A stretch of 64,000 nucleotides of DNA from Thermodesulfovibrio sp. (lineage in GTDB: Bacteria > Nitrospirota > Thermodesulfovibrionia > Thermodesulfovibrionales > Thermodesulfovibrionaceae). The translations under genes were made by a program, and so were the position numbers. Position 1 is the stretch's first letter, and every line of letters starts with the position of its first letter. The notes beneath the pieces were generated by a model. It was not told where the DNA came from. It ran no database searches and saw only the letters and a program-made list of their open reading frames with translations. The DNA is taken from positions 67,693 to 131,692 of the forward strand of contig JANXBK010000002.1 in assembly GCA_025057595.1 (NCBI GenBank). The letters run 5' to 3'. This document shows positions 6,789 to 15,521 of this stretch, piece by piece.

Positions 6789-9499
6789 CTTACTACTACT
6801 CTTTTTACTAACCACCTCCTTAAAATAACCTTAGTTAACTCTATTAAAATAAATACAAAAATTGCAAAACTTATAATTATTGCTAAATCTGAAGCTGAAG
6901 GCTTAGTTATACCAAAAGCATCTCTAACTGCTGGAATATGAATAAGAACAGTTATAAGAATTAACTCCCATGTTACAGCTAAAAGGAGCCACTTATGTGG
7001 TGGTGCTTTAAAGATACTGTATATAAGGGAACGGCAATTTAGAGCAACAACAATCTCTACCAGTATAAATAAAAAGAATACTTCTGTTCTGGCATGAGTT
7101 ATATCTGCTAACTCATGGAAAAATATAAAGTAAAAGAAAGGCACTTCAATTATTACAGCACGTAGTATAAAAGATTTTACATCCCATCCAAAAACAGTCT
7201 CCTTTGGATCTCTTGGTGGTCTTTTCATTATATCAGGGTCTGGAGGTGATACTCCAAGAGCAATCGCAGGAAGACCATCTGTTGCAAGATTTATATAAAG
7301 TATAGCTGCTGGTAAAAGAGGAAGATATTCAGGTCCAAGGACCAATACAACTCCACCAATAACCATTACTTCTGTTATATTGCATTGAAGCAAATAAGTA
7401 AGATATTTTTTAATATTGTCATAAATCCATCTTCCTCTCTCTATAGCTTTTACAATAGTTGCAAAGTTATCATCAGTAAGAATCATATCAGCAGACTCTT
7501 TTGTTACCTCCGTGCCTGTTATACCCATTGCTATACCAATATCTGCATGTTTAAGTGCAGGAGCATCATTAACTCCATCACCTGTCATAGCAACTACTTC
7601 ACCTTTTTTCTTCCAAGCTTTAACTATCTTAAGTTTATCCAAAGGAGAAACTCTTGCATAAACAGTTACTTTATCAACTATTTTTTCAAACTCTTCATCA
7701 GGTATCTTTTCTAACTCCTCTCCTGTAAGCACTATATCACCATCTTTATATATTCCCATCTCTTTTGCTATAGCTACTGCTGTGAGTTTATGATCTCCAG
7801 TTATCATTACTGTTTTTATGCCTACTTGTTTACATACCTTTATAGCCTCTATTGCTTCCTCTCTTGGAGGATCAATCATGCCTGCTAGTCCAAGAAATAT
7901 AAGGTCTTTTTCAACTTCTTCAGAGTCAACTCTTTCGTCTTTAATATCCTTATAAGCAACTGCTAAAACTCTCAATGCATTATGAGCCATTTCTTCATTT
8001 ATTTTTAATATTTCTGCTTTGTCTTCTTCTTTAATCTCTGCTATTTTGTCATTCTTCATAATATATCTACATCTTTCTAAAACAACCTCTGGAGCTCCCT
8101 TCATAAAGGCTACTTTTTCACCATTCTGCAACTGATGAATAGTTGTCATTCTTTTCCTTTCTGAGCTAAAGGGAATCTCTTCAATTCTTGGATTTTCAAG
8201 TCTTGTCTCATGAATATGTAATCCAGCTTTTGAAGCTAATACTACTAGGGCTGCCTCTGTTGGATCACCCTTTATAAACCATTTACCCTCTTTTTCGTGA
8301 AGATCTGAGTCATTACATAGTAAAGCAGCTTTAAGAAAGAGTTGTAAAGTTTTATCAGTTTTTACATCTACAGAACCGCTTGCTTTTAACTCTCCAACTG
8401 GAGCATAACCAACACCTGTTACATCTATTAATCTGTCAGAGACATACAGTTTTCTTACTGTCATCTCACCTTTTGTGAGAGTTCCTGTTTTGTCTGAACA
8501 AATAACTGTAGTGCATCCTAAAGTTTCAACTGCAGGCATTTTTCTTACAAGAGCATTGTTTTTTGCCATCTGATGCATACCTATAGCAAGTGCTCCTGTA
8601 ACAATTGCAGCTAATGCCTCAGGAACAGCAGCCACTGCTAAAGCAACTGCAAACATAACCATAGTAATCATAAATTCAAAATCGACCTTCCCAGTTATAA
8701 GCTCTCTTATAGTACTTATCCCTAAAACAAGAAAACATACAGATAAAGCTATTATACCAAGCCATTTCCCTATCTCTTCTGTTCTTTTCTCAAGAGGTGT
8801 TTTCTCAACCTTAACCTCCATCGCCTTTTCAGCTATTTTGCCGAACTCTGTATTCATTCCTGTGGAAGTCACAACTGCCTTTCCTCTTCCATATATAACT
8901 GTTGTGCCTGCAAAAACCATATTTTTTCTGTCAGCTACAGCTGTTTTGTCAGGTAGAATTTTTATGTGCTTTTCAACTCCCACAGACTCTCCTGTAAGAG
9001 GAGCTTCATCACACTTTAAAGAGTAAACCTCTATTAGTCTTGCATCAGCTGGAATTCTGTCTCCAGCCTCAAGTAAAATAATATCTCCTGGAACAAGCTC
9101 TTTTGAAAGAATCTCTTTTTCTTTACCTTCCCTTAAAACAGTTATAGTAGGCGAAAGCATCTTTTTTAAAGCTTCTAACGCTCTTTCTGCTCTGTACTCT
9201 TGAATAAATCCTAACACCGCACAAAAGATAACTATAACTCCTATAATTGCTGCATCAATAATTTCTCCTATTAACGCAGAAAGCAGAATCGCAACCAAAA
9301 GAATGATTATCAAAATATTCTTGAATTGATTGAAAAAAATAGTAAATGGTGAGACTTTTTCTTCTCTTCTTATTTCATTGTATCCGTATTTGTCAAGGCG
9401 GGTTTTAACTTCTTGCTCTGACAATCCATAATGAGGATCAGTCTTTAACTCCTTTAAGACCTTATCTACCTCTGTAGCATGCCAATTAAAATTAGACAT
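6785..9499 (-). CDS. Calcium-type P-type ATPase (P2A family)
   Basis: A 904-residue ATP-driven cation pump with ten predicted membrane segments. The phosphorylated residue is D336 in CSDKTGTLTKG. TGES at 169-172 is the actuator loop, and TGDGVNDAPAL is the hinge. Residues that bind Ca2+ in SERCA have counterparts: PEAL in segment 4 (E294), N and E in CNITEV of segment 5, and N, T and D in INLATDGLPA of segment 6. That favours Ca2+ export over Na+, K+ or Mg2+ transport, although Mn2+ is possible. It is 64 bases downstream of the YeiH-type gene, with a hairpin between them. Confidence 0.88.
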   Translation of the reverse strand: MSNFNWHATEVDKVLKELKTDPHYGLSEQEVKTRLDKYGYNEIRREEKVSPFTIFFNQFKNILIIILLVAILLSALIGEIIDAAIIGVIVIFCAVLGFIQEYRAERALEALKKMLSPTITVLREGKEKEILSKELVPGDIILLEAGDRIPADARLIEVYSLKCDEAPLTGESVGVEKHIKILPDKTAVADRKNMVFAGTTVIYGRGKAVVTSTGMNTEFGKIAEKAMEVKVEKTPLEKRTEEIGKWLGIIALSVCFLVLGISTIRELITGKVDFEFMITMVMFAVALAVAAVPEALAAIVTGALAIGMHQMAKNNALVRKMPAVETLGCTTVICSDKTGTLTKGEMTVRKLYVSDRLIDVTGVGYAPVGELKASGSVDVKTDKTLQLFLKAALLCNDSDLHEKEGKWFIKGDPTEAALVVLASKAGLHIHETRLENPRIEEIPFSSERKRMTTIHQLQNGEKVAFMKGAPEVVLERCRYIMKNDKIAEIKEEDKAEILKINEEMAHNALRVLAVAYKDIKDERVDSEEVEKDLIFLGLAGMIDPPREEAIEAIKVCKQVGIKTVMITGDHKLTAVAIAKEMGIYKDGDIVLTGEELEKIPDEEFEKIVDKVTVYARVSPLDKLKIVKAWKKKGEVVAMTGDGVNDAPALKHADIGIAMGITGTEVTKESADMILTDDNFATIVKAIERGRWIYDNIKKYLTYLLQCNITEVMVIGGVVLVLGPEYLPLLPAAILYINLATDGLPAIALGVSPPDPDIMKRPPRDPKETVFGWDVKSFILRAVIIEVPFFYFIFFHELADITHARTEVFFLFILVEIVVALNCRSLIYSIFKAPPHKWLLLAVTWELILITVLIHIPAVRDAFGITKPSASDLAIIISFAIFVFILIELTKVILRRWLVKRVVVS

Positions 9500-9529
9500 A
9501 GTAGTCTCCTACTCTGAAGGATTTCAGTT

Positions 9530-9554
9530 GCACCCAAGTCCTAGACTTGGGTGC
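9530..9554. terminator. Strong hairpin between transporter genes
   Basis: A perfect 11-bp inverted repeat (GCACCCAAGTC / GACTTGGGTGC) with a three-base loop. On the plus strand it is followed by TTGTTTGTTTT, but no plus-strand gene ends here. On the minus strand, where both flanking genes are transcribed, no U-tract follows. It may be an attenuating or mRNA-stabilising hairpin between yeiH and the ATPase, or a non-canonical terminator. Confidence 0.5.
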
Positions 9555-9563
9555 TTGTTTGTT

Positions 9564-11105
9564 TTAAAACTTAGGTGCTGGGAAGAGAATCCCTCCAAAC
9601 AGTAGATATGCTAATATTAATGTCCAAACTATATTAAATGCCTGACCAATAACGAATGCCAAAGCAGGTCTACCACCTTCCATCTTTATAAGTTCCACAA
9701 ATCTTGTCTCAAGCCCGATACAGACAAATGCCATAGCAAACCACCATGTTCTAAGCTCTACAAGAATTCCTTTAGTAGCCTCAACAGTTTTTGGATCAAT
9801 TATAAATGAGAAAGTAAAAGAAGCAATTAGGAAACCAAGAACAAATTTTGGAAATCTATACCAAACTTCCATTATTCCCGGCTTTTCTGCTCCAGGGGTT
9901 GGAGTTTGTTTTTTAAATGTCCATATTACAGCAAGCACGAAAGCTGCAAAACCTATAAGAACATTCTGTGACATCTTGACAATAACACCAACTTTCATCG
10001 CTGTCTCACTTACCAGCGCAGCTGCTGCAACAACTGAAGGTGATGTATCCAGTGTTCCACCCATCCATGCACCAGCAACTACATCTGGCATTCCTACTGC
10101 TTTTGCAATCATAGGCTGTCCTACAAGCATTGGGAGTGCACAAAGAAGAATAATTGATGTTGTATAGCTTAATTTTTTAGGATCAGCTTTAACAGCACCT
10201 GCTGTTGCTATAGCTGCTGAAACTCCACAAATTGAAACTCCACTTGCCAGAACTGCGGCAAACTCATCATCTACTCTCAGTTTTTTTGCTATCCAAAAAG
10301 TTAAGTACCAAACTGAGATAACAACAAGAAAGGCTTGAATTAGACCAAGAGAGCCTGCTTTAAGAATCTCTTCAAAAAGAATTGATGAACCTAAAATTAC
10401 AAGACCTGATTTTATGAAAAACTCAGTCTGAATTATACTTCTAAACCACTGGGGAACTCCTACTGTATTGCTGATAAGTAAACCTATAATCAGACACCAT
10501 AAAACATACTCAATTCCCCAACTATGAATTGTATAGTTTCCTGCTATAACACGAGCAATCCATCCCAAAGCAAACACTATTGGAAAACCAACAATAAAAC
10601 CTCCTAATCTTACTCCCATTAAAGCTGCAGCAATTGTAGCTATAATCCAGTAGCCAATACAGATTTGAAGTGATATCCATATATTTTCCCAAGAAAACAC
10701 TTTGGCTGTAAGATTATCTGCTTGTCCCTTTATATCTTTTCCTAATTTTTCTGCCTTTTTCTTAATTCCCTCATCTTTAGCAGCTTTTGCAGCGTCCTGA
10801 AGTTTTTTTGCTGCATCACTAATAGCTTTTCTGTCAGCTGTGTCAATTGCTGCCTTAAGAGCTAAAGCTGCATCTTTAACAGCTGTTTCCTCTTTTTGTT
10901 CAGCTTCTGTAGCTAATTTTTCAATTTGGGGAGCTGCCATAGCAGCATAAGATTTAAACTCAGCATCTGTAGTCCATCTTAGCTTAGGAGATTTAACCTG
11001 AAGTCCTGCAAGAATTAATGCAATGATGAAGAAACCTATCCAAACTCCCCACCAATCTTCCTTCTTCCATAAACTTGACCAATCAATTTTTCTTTGATTT
11101 GCCAT
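9564..11105 (-). CDS. YeiH-type putative sulfate exporter with long N-terminal extension
   Basis: A multi-pass membrane protein of the YeiH/Cons_hypoth698 family (putative sulfate or related anion export). It contains the conserved ASGVSICGVSAAIATAGA region and WMGGTLDTSPSVVAAAAL. Ordinary members are about 340 residues; this one has 513. The extra N-terminal part contains one membrane segment (about 18-38), then about 90 residues rich in Ala, Lys, Glu and Asp that look like a charged coiled coil, then a second hydrophobic stretch. A ribosome site GGAGGGGGG precedes the ATG. The transported substrate is not established. Confidence 0.78.
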   Translation of the reverse strand: MANQRKIDWSSLWKKEDWWGVWIGFFIIALILAGLQVKSPKLRWTTDAEFKSYAAMAAPQIEKLATEAEQKEETAVKDAALALKAAIDTADRKAISDAAKKLQDAAKAAKDEGIKKKAEKLGKDIKGQADNLTAKVFSWENIWISLQICIGYWIIATIAAALMGVRLGGFIVGFPIVFALGWIARVIAGNYTIHSWGIEYVLWCLIIGLLISNTVGVPQWFRSIIQTEFFIKSGLVILGSSILFEEILKAGSLGLIQAFLVVISVWYLTFWIAKKLRVDDEFAAVLASGVSICGVSAAIATAGAVKADPKKLSYTTSIILLCALPMLVGQPMIAKAVGMPDVVAGAWMGGTLDTSPSVVAAAALVSETAMKVGVIVKMSQNVLIGFAAFVLAVIWTFKKQTPTPGAEKPGIMEVWYRFPKFVLGFLIASFTFSFIIDPKTVEATKGILVELRTWWFAMAFVCIGLETRFVELIKMEGGRPALAFVIGQAFNIVWTLILAYLLFGGILFPAPKF

Positions 11106-11188
11106 AATCCCCCCTCCTTAATAGGGTTTTTTTAGATTAAAAAATAAAATGCTAAGATTTTGCTACCACCCCCTTTTTTTCAGATAGA

Positions 11189-11215
11189 CCCTTCCTCTTA
11201 ATTTTGGAGGAAAGG
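11189..11215. other. Hairpin in the leader region of the YeiH-type gene
   Basis: The 277 bases between the FliT-like gene and the YeiH-type gene are AT-rich and hold no gene I can support. They contain a 9-bp stem (CCCTTCCTC / GAGGAAAGG, one wobble pair) with a nine-base loop, about 85 bases upstream of the YeiH-type start. No U-tract follows on the minus strand, so it is more likely a leader structure than a terminator of the flagellar operon. Confidence 0.3.
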
Positions 11216-11382
11216 CATATAAGAGGCTTACATTTCATTTTTATTAAAAAAGAGAGAAAATGAGTTTCACAAAATTCTTTTCCATCAATAGCATATTTTG
11301 CTAAATATCGTTAACAAAATCTTAATTTTAAAATCAAATTTAAAATTTTAATAGATTTATAAAAATTTTTTAATAAATGGAT

Positions 11383-11646
11383 TTAACTGAGGTATCTCTT
11401 AGCAGCAATGATTTTATTTAATTCATTGAGTAAGTTAGCTCTTTTTTCTTCCGCTATCTCTTTAATATAGTGAATTAATTTACCGAGTATTTGAAGCTCC
11501 TCTATTGATAAAGAAGCCATTACTCTTAAATCAATTTGGTTAAGCATCTTTAGCGCATCCTCAAGACGACTCTCTTTTAGGGCAATCTGTATTTGAATAA
11601 GTAAATGTTTTAAATCAGACAGTTGTGACTGCTTTTTTTGGCTCAT
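11383..11646 (-). CDS. Small FliT-like flagellar protein
   Basis: An 87-residue, helix-rich protein at the end of the flaG-fliD-fliS operon, where FliT or other small secretion chaperones are normally encoded. It overlaps fliS by 32 bases and has its own ribosome site (AAGGAAG) seven bases before the ATG. No diagnostic motif is visible. The assignment as a FliT-like export chaperone rests on position, size and helical character, and FliT itself is poorly conserved. Confidence 0.45.
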   Translation of the reverse strand: MSQKKQSQLSDLKHLLIQIQIALKESRLEDALKMLNQIDLRVMASLSIEELQILGKLIHYIKEIAEEKRANLLNELNKIIAAKRYLS

Positions 11647-12034
11647 TTAAATCTTCCTTTAGTCTTTTTACATCTTCCCATGCTTCCTTAAGATTATTGA
11701 GTATCTCAATACATTTTGATATTATCTCAATATCATTAAACAGATTTGCCCTTACAAGCTCACCAGCCAAAGTTGTATAGATAATGCTTAAACTCTCTGC
11801 AATCTGTCCTCCTCTTTGTCGGTCAAGAATATCATTTAGATAAAAGAGTATATCAGTTGCTCTACTTAACTCTATAGCTTTTCTTTTTACAAGCTCTGGG
11901 TCATCAAGACCATTTAAAATAGAGTCTTTCGCGATATTTAAAGAAACTATTGCTTTTTCATAAAGCATTGTTATAAGCTCTAAAGCATCTGCTCCCATTA
12001 CCTTGCTTTGAAGATATGCATCTTGGTAGTTCAT
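11615..12034 (-). CDS. fliS: Flagellar export chaperone FliS
   Basis: A cytoplasmic chaperone that holds flagellin monomers before export. The N-terminus MNYQDAYLQSKVMGADALEL and the segment ITMLYEKAIVSLN are typical of FliS, as is the all-helical length of 139 residues. It starts four bases inside the end of fliD and overlaps the next small gene. The flagellin it serves is at 13786-15387. Confidence 0.9.
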   Translation of the reverse strand: MNYQDAYLQSKVMGADALELITMLYEKAIVSLNIAKDSILNGLDDPELVKRKAIELSRATDILFYLNDILDRQRGGQIAESLSIIYTTLAGELVRANLFNDIEIISKCIEILNNLKEAWEDVKRLKEDLNEPKKAVTTV

Positions 12035-13356
12035 TTATTGCCTCCCTTTGTCATCTCAGAGAGTGTCACAATAAAGTTTTCTAATCTTGAGCTTATCTCA
12101 TTCATCTGGGAGATAAACGCTTCAAGTTGAGCATACTCCCTACGAAGTCTTTCCTCATATTTTATTAACTGTAGCTGAATTGCTGTTATCCTTTGATTAA
12201 TACTCATAATTTGAGAGTCTTTTATGTTTTTATAGGTATTTATTGCGCCTAACCATCCATTAAGCTGACTGCCAAAAGATTCTTTTAGTTTAGTAAATAT
12301 TTCCTTAAGCTTTTTAGGATTTGATGTCTTAAGAGAGTTTAAAGCATCGTTGTTAATTGAGATAGTTCCATCTTTTTCTGAGTAGTTGATTAATCCTGAA
12401 GAGATTAATGGATTAAGAAGTCTAACAAATCCTGTTTTTATTGTTATAAGAGTGCTGTCACCTTGAAACTGTGCTCCCTTAGCTGTCATTGTGTTTATGA
12501 GAGAGATTACACTGTTGTAGTTTGATGCAAAACTCTGAAGTGTACTGTCTATCCCAGAGTAGTCTTCAGTTATTGTTACAGAGGCTTCACCAAGCCTCTT
12601 CACTGTTATTTCAAGTCCTGGAAGAATGTTACTAAAAGTATTTGATGAAGATACTACAGGAGTTTCTGATTTTCCGATATTTAAAGAAGCATTTTGAGCG
12701 TTTTGCACAGTTTCAAGAAAACCAAGCTCTGTAGGTAGACCAGTTGCCTCTATTACAAATTTATTCTGAGCTACAACAGTTTCTCTCTTTGATTTTGAAA
12801 TATCGGCCTCTGTAAGAAGTAAACGATAATCCTCTCCTGTGTAGTATACTGATGCTTTTATATCAGTCTGTGCTTCATTTATGCTATTTACAAGATCTTG
12901 AAGACTCTGTCCTGCTGAGTAGTTAATTTTGTAGGATAGTGAGTTTTCATCATCCCTCCAATAGGTAAGAGTAAGCACTCCAGAGTGTGAAAATCTATCT
13001 ACAGGAGAGCTTAAACCATCAGTGGTTGCTCTTATTTCTGTTTGAGCCAGTTTATTAACAGTTATGTTCATCGTTAAATTTGGTGTATTAGATGTTGCTG
13101 TAGCATTAAGAACTGATGTATCAGAAGAGACAGCTTTTTTTGTGGAAAAAGTTTTATCTACATCAAGATTATTAAAAAAACTTTGAATACTATTTAAGGC
13201 TCCATATAGATTTAAAAGAGTTGATACTTTTCCTTGCAGCAAAGCCTTTTTCTGATTAAGAGTATTAATAGGTTGTTGCTTTATCTGAAGAAGCCTCTCT
13301 ATGATTGCTCCTGTATCAACTGTTCCTGTAACTCCTGAGATATATAAATCAGCCAT
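12031..13356 (-). CDS. fliD: Flagellar filament cap protein FliD
   Basis: FliD (HAP2) forms the cap under which flagellin polymerises. The 441-residue protein has the FliD N-terminal domain (ISGVTGTVDTGAIIERLLQI, LNLYGALNSIQSFF) and the C-terminal coiled-coil domain with GTISINNDALNSL and the IDSTLQSFASNYNSV segment. The ATG follows the flaG stop directly, with the ribosome site AAGGAGG inside the flaG end. fliS begins at its stop codon. Confidence 0.92.
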   Translation of the reverse strand: MADLYISGVTGTVDTGAIIERLLQIKQQPINTLNQKKALLQGKVSTLLNLYGALNSIQSFFNNLDVDKTFSTKKAVSSDTSVLNATATSNTPNLTMNITVNKLAQTEIRATTDGLSSPVDRFSHSGVLTLTYWRDDENSLSYKINYSAGQSLQDLVNSINEAQTDIKASVYYTGEDYRLLLTEADISKSKRETVVAQNKFVIEATGLPTELGFLETVQNAQNASLNIGKSETPVVSSSNTFSNILPGLEITVKRLGEASVTITEDYSGIDSTLQSFASNYNSVISLINTMTAKGAQFQGDSTLITIKTGFVRLLNPLISSGLINYSEKDGTISINNDALNSLKTSNPKKLKEIFTKLKESFGSQLNGWLGAINTYKNIKDSQIMSINQRITAIQLQLIKYEERLRREYAQLEAFISQMNEISSRLENFIVTLSEMTKGGNK

Positions 13357-13737
13357 TTATGCCTCCTTAGAATAAAAAATACCCTTTAGCTCCTCCATCC
13401 TTCTTAATATCTCTACAATCCATTCAGGAGGAATCTGACGGATGACCTCTTCTGTTCTCATATCAATAATCTTTGATATAGGTATTTGAAGAATCTCATC
13501 AATTTGTATCTTAAGATATTTTTCAAGCATACTAAATTTATGTTTTAGTTCCTCCATAAGTCTGTTGAGATGTTCCGAAGAAATCGTTGTTTTTTTAGTA
13601 TCAGATTGCTCTATAAGTGCGATCCGAATCCTTTTGAAATCACCTAATTGAAGAGTTTTATTTTGAGATATATCTGTTTTTGGGTATCTGTAAGGATTTA
13701 TAATGATTGTCTCACCCTCTATACCATCCACTCTCAT
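13357..13737 (-). CDS. flaG: FlaG-family flagellar protein
   Basis: A 126-residue protein whose C-terminal half (LNRLMEELKHKFSMLEKYLK, then MRTEEVIRQIPPEWIVEILRRM) matches the FlaG core with its EVIRQIPPE signature. FlaG proteins are associated with filament length control; the mechanism is not settled. It lies first in the flaG-fliD-fliS-fliT-like unit, downstream of the flagellin and separated from it by a hairpin. Confidence 0.82.
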   Translation of the reverse strand: MRVDGIEGETIIINPYRYPKTDISQNKTLQLGDFKRIRIALIEQSDTKKTTISSEHLNRLMEELKHKFSMLEKYLKIQIDEILQIPISKIIDMRTEEVIRQIPPEWIVEILRRMEELKGIFYSKEA

Positions 13738-13761
13738 AGTGGAACTCCTAAAAATTTTTTA

Positions 13762-13779
13762 GGGGAGGTTACCCTCCCC
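13762..13779 (-). terminator. Hairpin after the flagellin gene
   Basis: A perfect 7-bp GC-rich stem (CCTCCCC with GGGGAGG) and a four-base loop lies seven bases after the flagellin stop. An A-tract precedes it and TAAAAAATTTTT follows on the minus strand, so the U-run is displaced by a few bases. It probably reduces read-through from flagellin into flaG-fliD, giving the usual excess of flagellin mRNA. Confidence 0.55.
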
Positions 13780-13785
13780 ATTTTT

Positions 13786-15387
13786 TTAACGGAGTAGCTG
13801 AAGTACAAGCTGTGGTAAAGCATTTGCTTGAGCAAGCATAGCCATACCAGCCTGCATTCTAATCTGCATTGTAACAAAGCTGCTCATCTCAGCTGCAAAG
13901 TCTGTGTTACGAATAACGTTTTCAGCTTCTTTTGTGTTGTCATAGGCAGCTTTCTGTGTATCCCAAATTGCTTGTAAGTTGTTAATGACTGAACCAATCT
14001 GAGTACGGATTTTGTCAACTTTTTGTATTGCTTTATTTATAATATCCAAAGCAAGCTCAGCATCTGCATTTGTTGTTACATTTAATGTTGTTAAATCATA
14101 AGCTGTAGCATTACCAGAGGCAGCAATTCCAAGTCCAGCTGCAGTAGTTGATATTCCTGTGAAATTATAACTATAGGCATCTATTCCAGCAATTGTTAAA
14201 TCACCAACTTTAATACCAGAACCTGTATCTGAATCAGTTGTTCCTGCTGCGGTACTTGATATCACGGAAGATGGGCCACCAAAGATTTGATTTAAATTAA
14301 AAGATGCAGTTATTGAAGTTGCTGCATCTGCAGAGGAAACACTCAGTGTTACCTGTGCTCCGATAGTCTTTCCCTCCTCAGATCTGAGAGCCAAACTTCC
14401 GTTTTCATTATAAGCTCTTACTGAGAGTCCCTTGTTCACTGCTTGTGAGTTTATATCTGATACAAGAGAGTCAAGATTAGAAAAGAGTGTTCCTGCCGCA
14501 GTTGTTGAAGCTGTTAAACTAATTGTCTTGGCAGGATCATTCATATTAGTATTTGATCCTTCTGTGATATATAGTGTTGCGGTAGCATTTACGGCATCAG
14601 TTTCTGAAACTACTACAGACACACCACTCCAAGCTGCTCCTGTTAATGAATTTGAAGCTCTTGCAGAGATTCCATTTAGTTGAAGATCACTGTTTGCATT
14701 AATTGCCTGGGCAATGGAGTAAGCATCAACAGCTCCTTGGGTGAGTCCACTGCTTAAATTGATTCCATTTACAATTACAGAATCACCTGTTGCATAAGCC
14801 CAGTTTCCACTGACTATGGCTGAATAAGCTGAGGTATTAGACACTGTATATTTTCCACTTCCTTGCACTACAAATGCACCTAATGCTGTTGCTCTAACAT
14901 CAGAAATACCAACAGTGATTACCTGATTTACTCTCGCACCATAGTGAATTACTTTGTCTGAAAATGTCCCATCAAGAAGTCTAATTCCGTTATACTCGGT
15001 GTCAGTTCCAATTTTCTGAATTGCGTCTACCAAACTTTTAACATCCCTCTGAAGTGCTGCTCTGGCATTTGGATCATTGATGTCATTTGCTGCAGACTGA
15101 GCCTTTGTGTAAATTGTTTGGAGTTTTTCAAAAATCTGACCAACGTTTGTTTCAGCAATCTGTAGTGCACTTATACCTGTCTGGATGTTACGATTACCCT
15201 GCTCAAGAGCTGCTGCAACAACGCTAAGCTGGTCAGCAATAAAAAGTCCTGCTGCATCATCAGCTGCTGAAAGGATTCTGTTACCTGTTGAAATTCTTAA
15301 AAGGGATTTGTTCATTGCCCTTTCGTTTCTTAGAAGGGCTGTGTGGGTTACTGTTGCCTCTGGGTTAAAATTAATTCTTAATGCCAT
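13786..15387 (-). CDS. fliC: Flagellin
   Basis: The main filament subunit, 533 residues. The conserved N-terminal D0/D1 helices (STGNRILSAADDAAGLFIAD) and C-terminal helices (ENVIRNTDFAAEMSSFV, AGMAMLAQANALPQLVLQLL) are intact. The middle (about 170-430) is a long Ala/Ser/Thr/Gly-rich variable region expected on the filament surface. It has its own sigma-28-type promoter, an unusually structured leader and a strong ribosome site (AAGGAGGT). A hairpin follows the stop. The gene is set apart from the early flagellar cluster at 46-56 kb. Confidence 0.95.
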   Translation of the reverse strand: MALRINFNPEATVTHTALLRNERAMNKSLLRISTGNRILSAADDAAGLFIADQLSVVAAALEQGNRNIQTGISALQIAETNVGQIFEKLQTIYTKAQSAANDINDPNARAALQRDVKSLVDAIQKIGTDTEYNGIRLLDGTFSDKVIHYGARVNQVITVGISDVRATALGAFVVQGSGKYTVSNTSAYSAIVSGNWAYATGDSVIVNGINLSSGLTQGAVDAYSIAQAINANSDLQLNGISARASNSLTGAAWSGVSVVVSETDAVNATATLYITEGSNTNMNDPAKTISLTASTTAAGTLFSNLDSLVSDINSQAVNKGLSVRAYNENGSLALRSEEGKTIGAQVTLSVSSADAATSITASFNLNQIFGGPSSVISSTAAGTTDSDTGSGIKVGDLTIAGIDAYSYNFTGISTTAAGLGIAASGNATAYDLTTLNVTTNADAELALDIINKAIQKVDKIRTQIGSVINNLQAIWDTQKAAYDNTKEAENVIRNTDFAAEMSSFVTMQIRMQAGMAMLAQANALPQLVLQLLR

Positions 15388-15394
15388 AATTTAA

Positions 15395-15404
15395 ACCTCC
15401 TTGT
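15395..15404 (-). promoter_or_regulatory. Flagellin ribosome site matching the CsrA-binding consensus
   Basis: On the minus strand the sequence ACAAGGAGGT, immediately before the flagellin start, contains the Shine-Dalgarno sequence. It also matches every fixed position of the CsrA consensus AYANGGANGU. CsrA bound here would block ribosome entry, as known for flagellin mRNA in Bacillus subtilis. No csrA or fliW gene is in the window, so this is a prediction. Confidence 0.4.
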
Positions 15405-15414
15405 TTTTTCTTAG

Positions 15415-15484
15415 GGATGCCTCCTGCATCCAGACAGCTTCAGGGTAAGTATTAATATCTTCACCTCCCTTCTACCCTGCTGTC
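15415..15484 (-). promoter_or_regulatory. Structured flagellin 5' leader with two stem-loops
   Basis: In the predicted flagellin leader, 15473-15484 pairs with 15433-15447: two 6-bp segments (GACAGC/GCTGTC and AGGGTA/TACCCT) separated by a three-base bulge, with a 25-base loop containing GGGAGGTG. Next, 15415-15431 forms a perfect 6-bp hairpin (GGATGC/GCATCC) displaying AGGAG in its loop. GGA in a hairpin loop is the preferred CsrA target. The structures are read by eye, without folding energies. Confidence 0.5.
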
Positions 15485-15494
15485 TTAATTTTTT

Positions 15495-15521
15495 ATATCG
15501 GTGAGTTTTTAAAAAAATTTA
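15495..15521 (-). promoter_or_regulatory. Sigma-28 (FliA) promoter of the flagellin gene
   Basis: On the minus strand TAAA (15518-15521) is followed after exactly 15 bases by ACCGATAT (15495-15502). This matches the FliA pattern TAAA-N15-GCCGATAA at the whole -35 core and six of eight -10 positions. The -35 overlaps the last codon and stop of lpxK. A start near 15488 gives a leader of about 100 bases before the flagellin ATG at 15387. Confidence 0.75.

Noticed and set aside
11106..11382. Possible small gene or riboswitch in the gap upstream of the YeiH-type gene
   Set aside because: No frame with a start signal and no known riboswitch core recognised; only an imperfect hairpin and AT-rich sequence.
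13786..15387. Phase-variable or duplicated flagellin locus
   Set aside because: Only one flagellin gene, with no inverted repeats or second copy flanking it in the window.
15415..15470. Possible leader peptide in the flagellin 5' region (GTG or ATT starts)
   Set aside because: No proper ribosome spacing for either start; the RNA-structure and CsrA reading explains the bases better.
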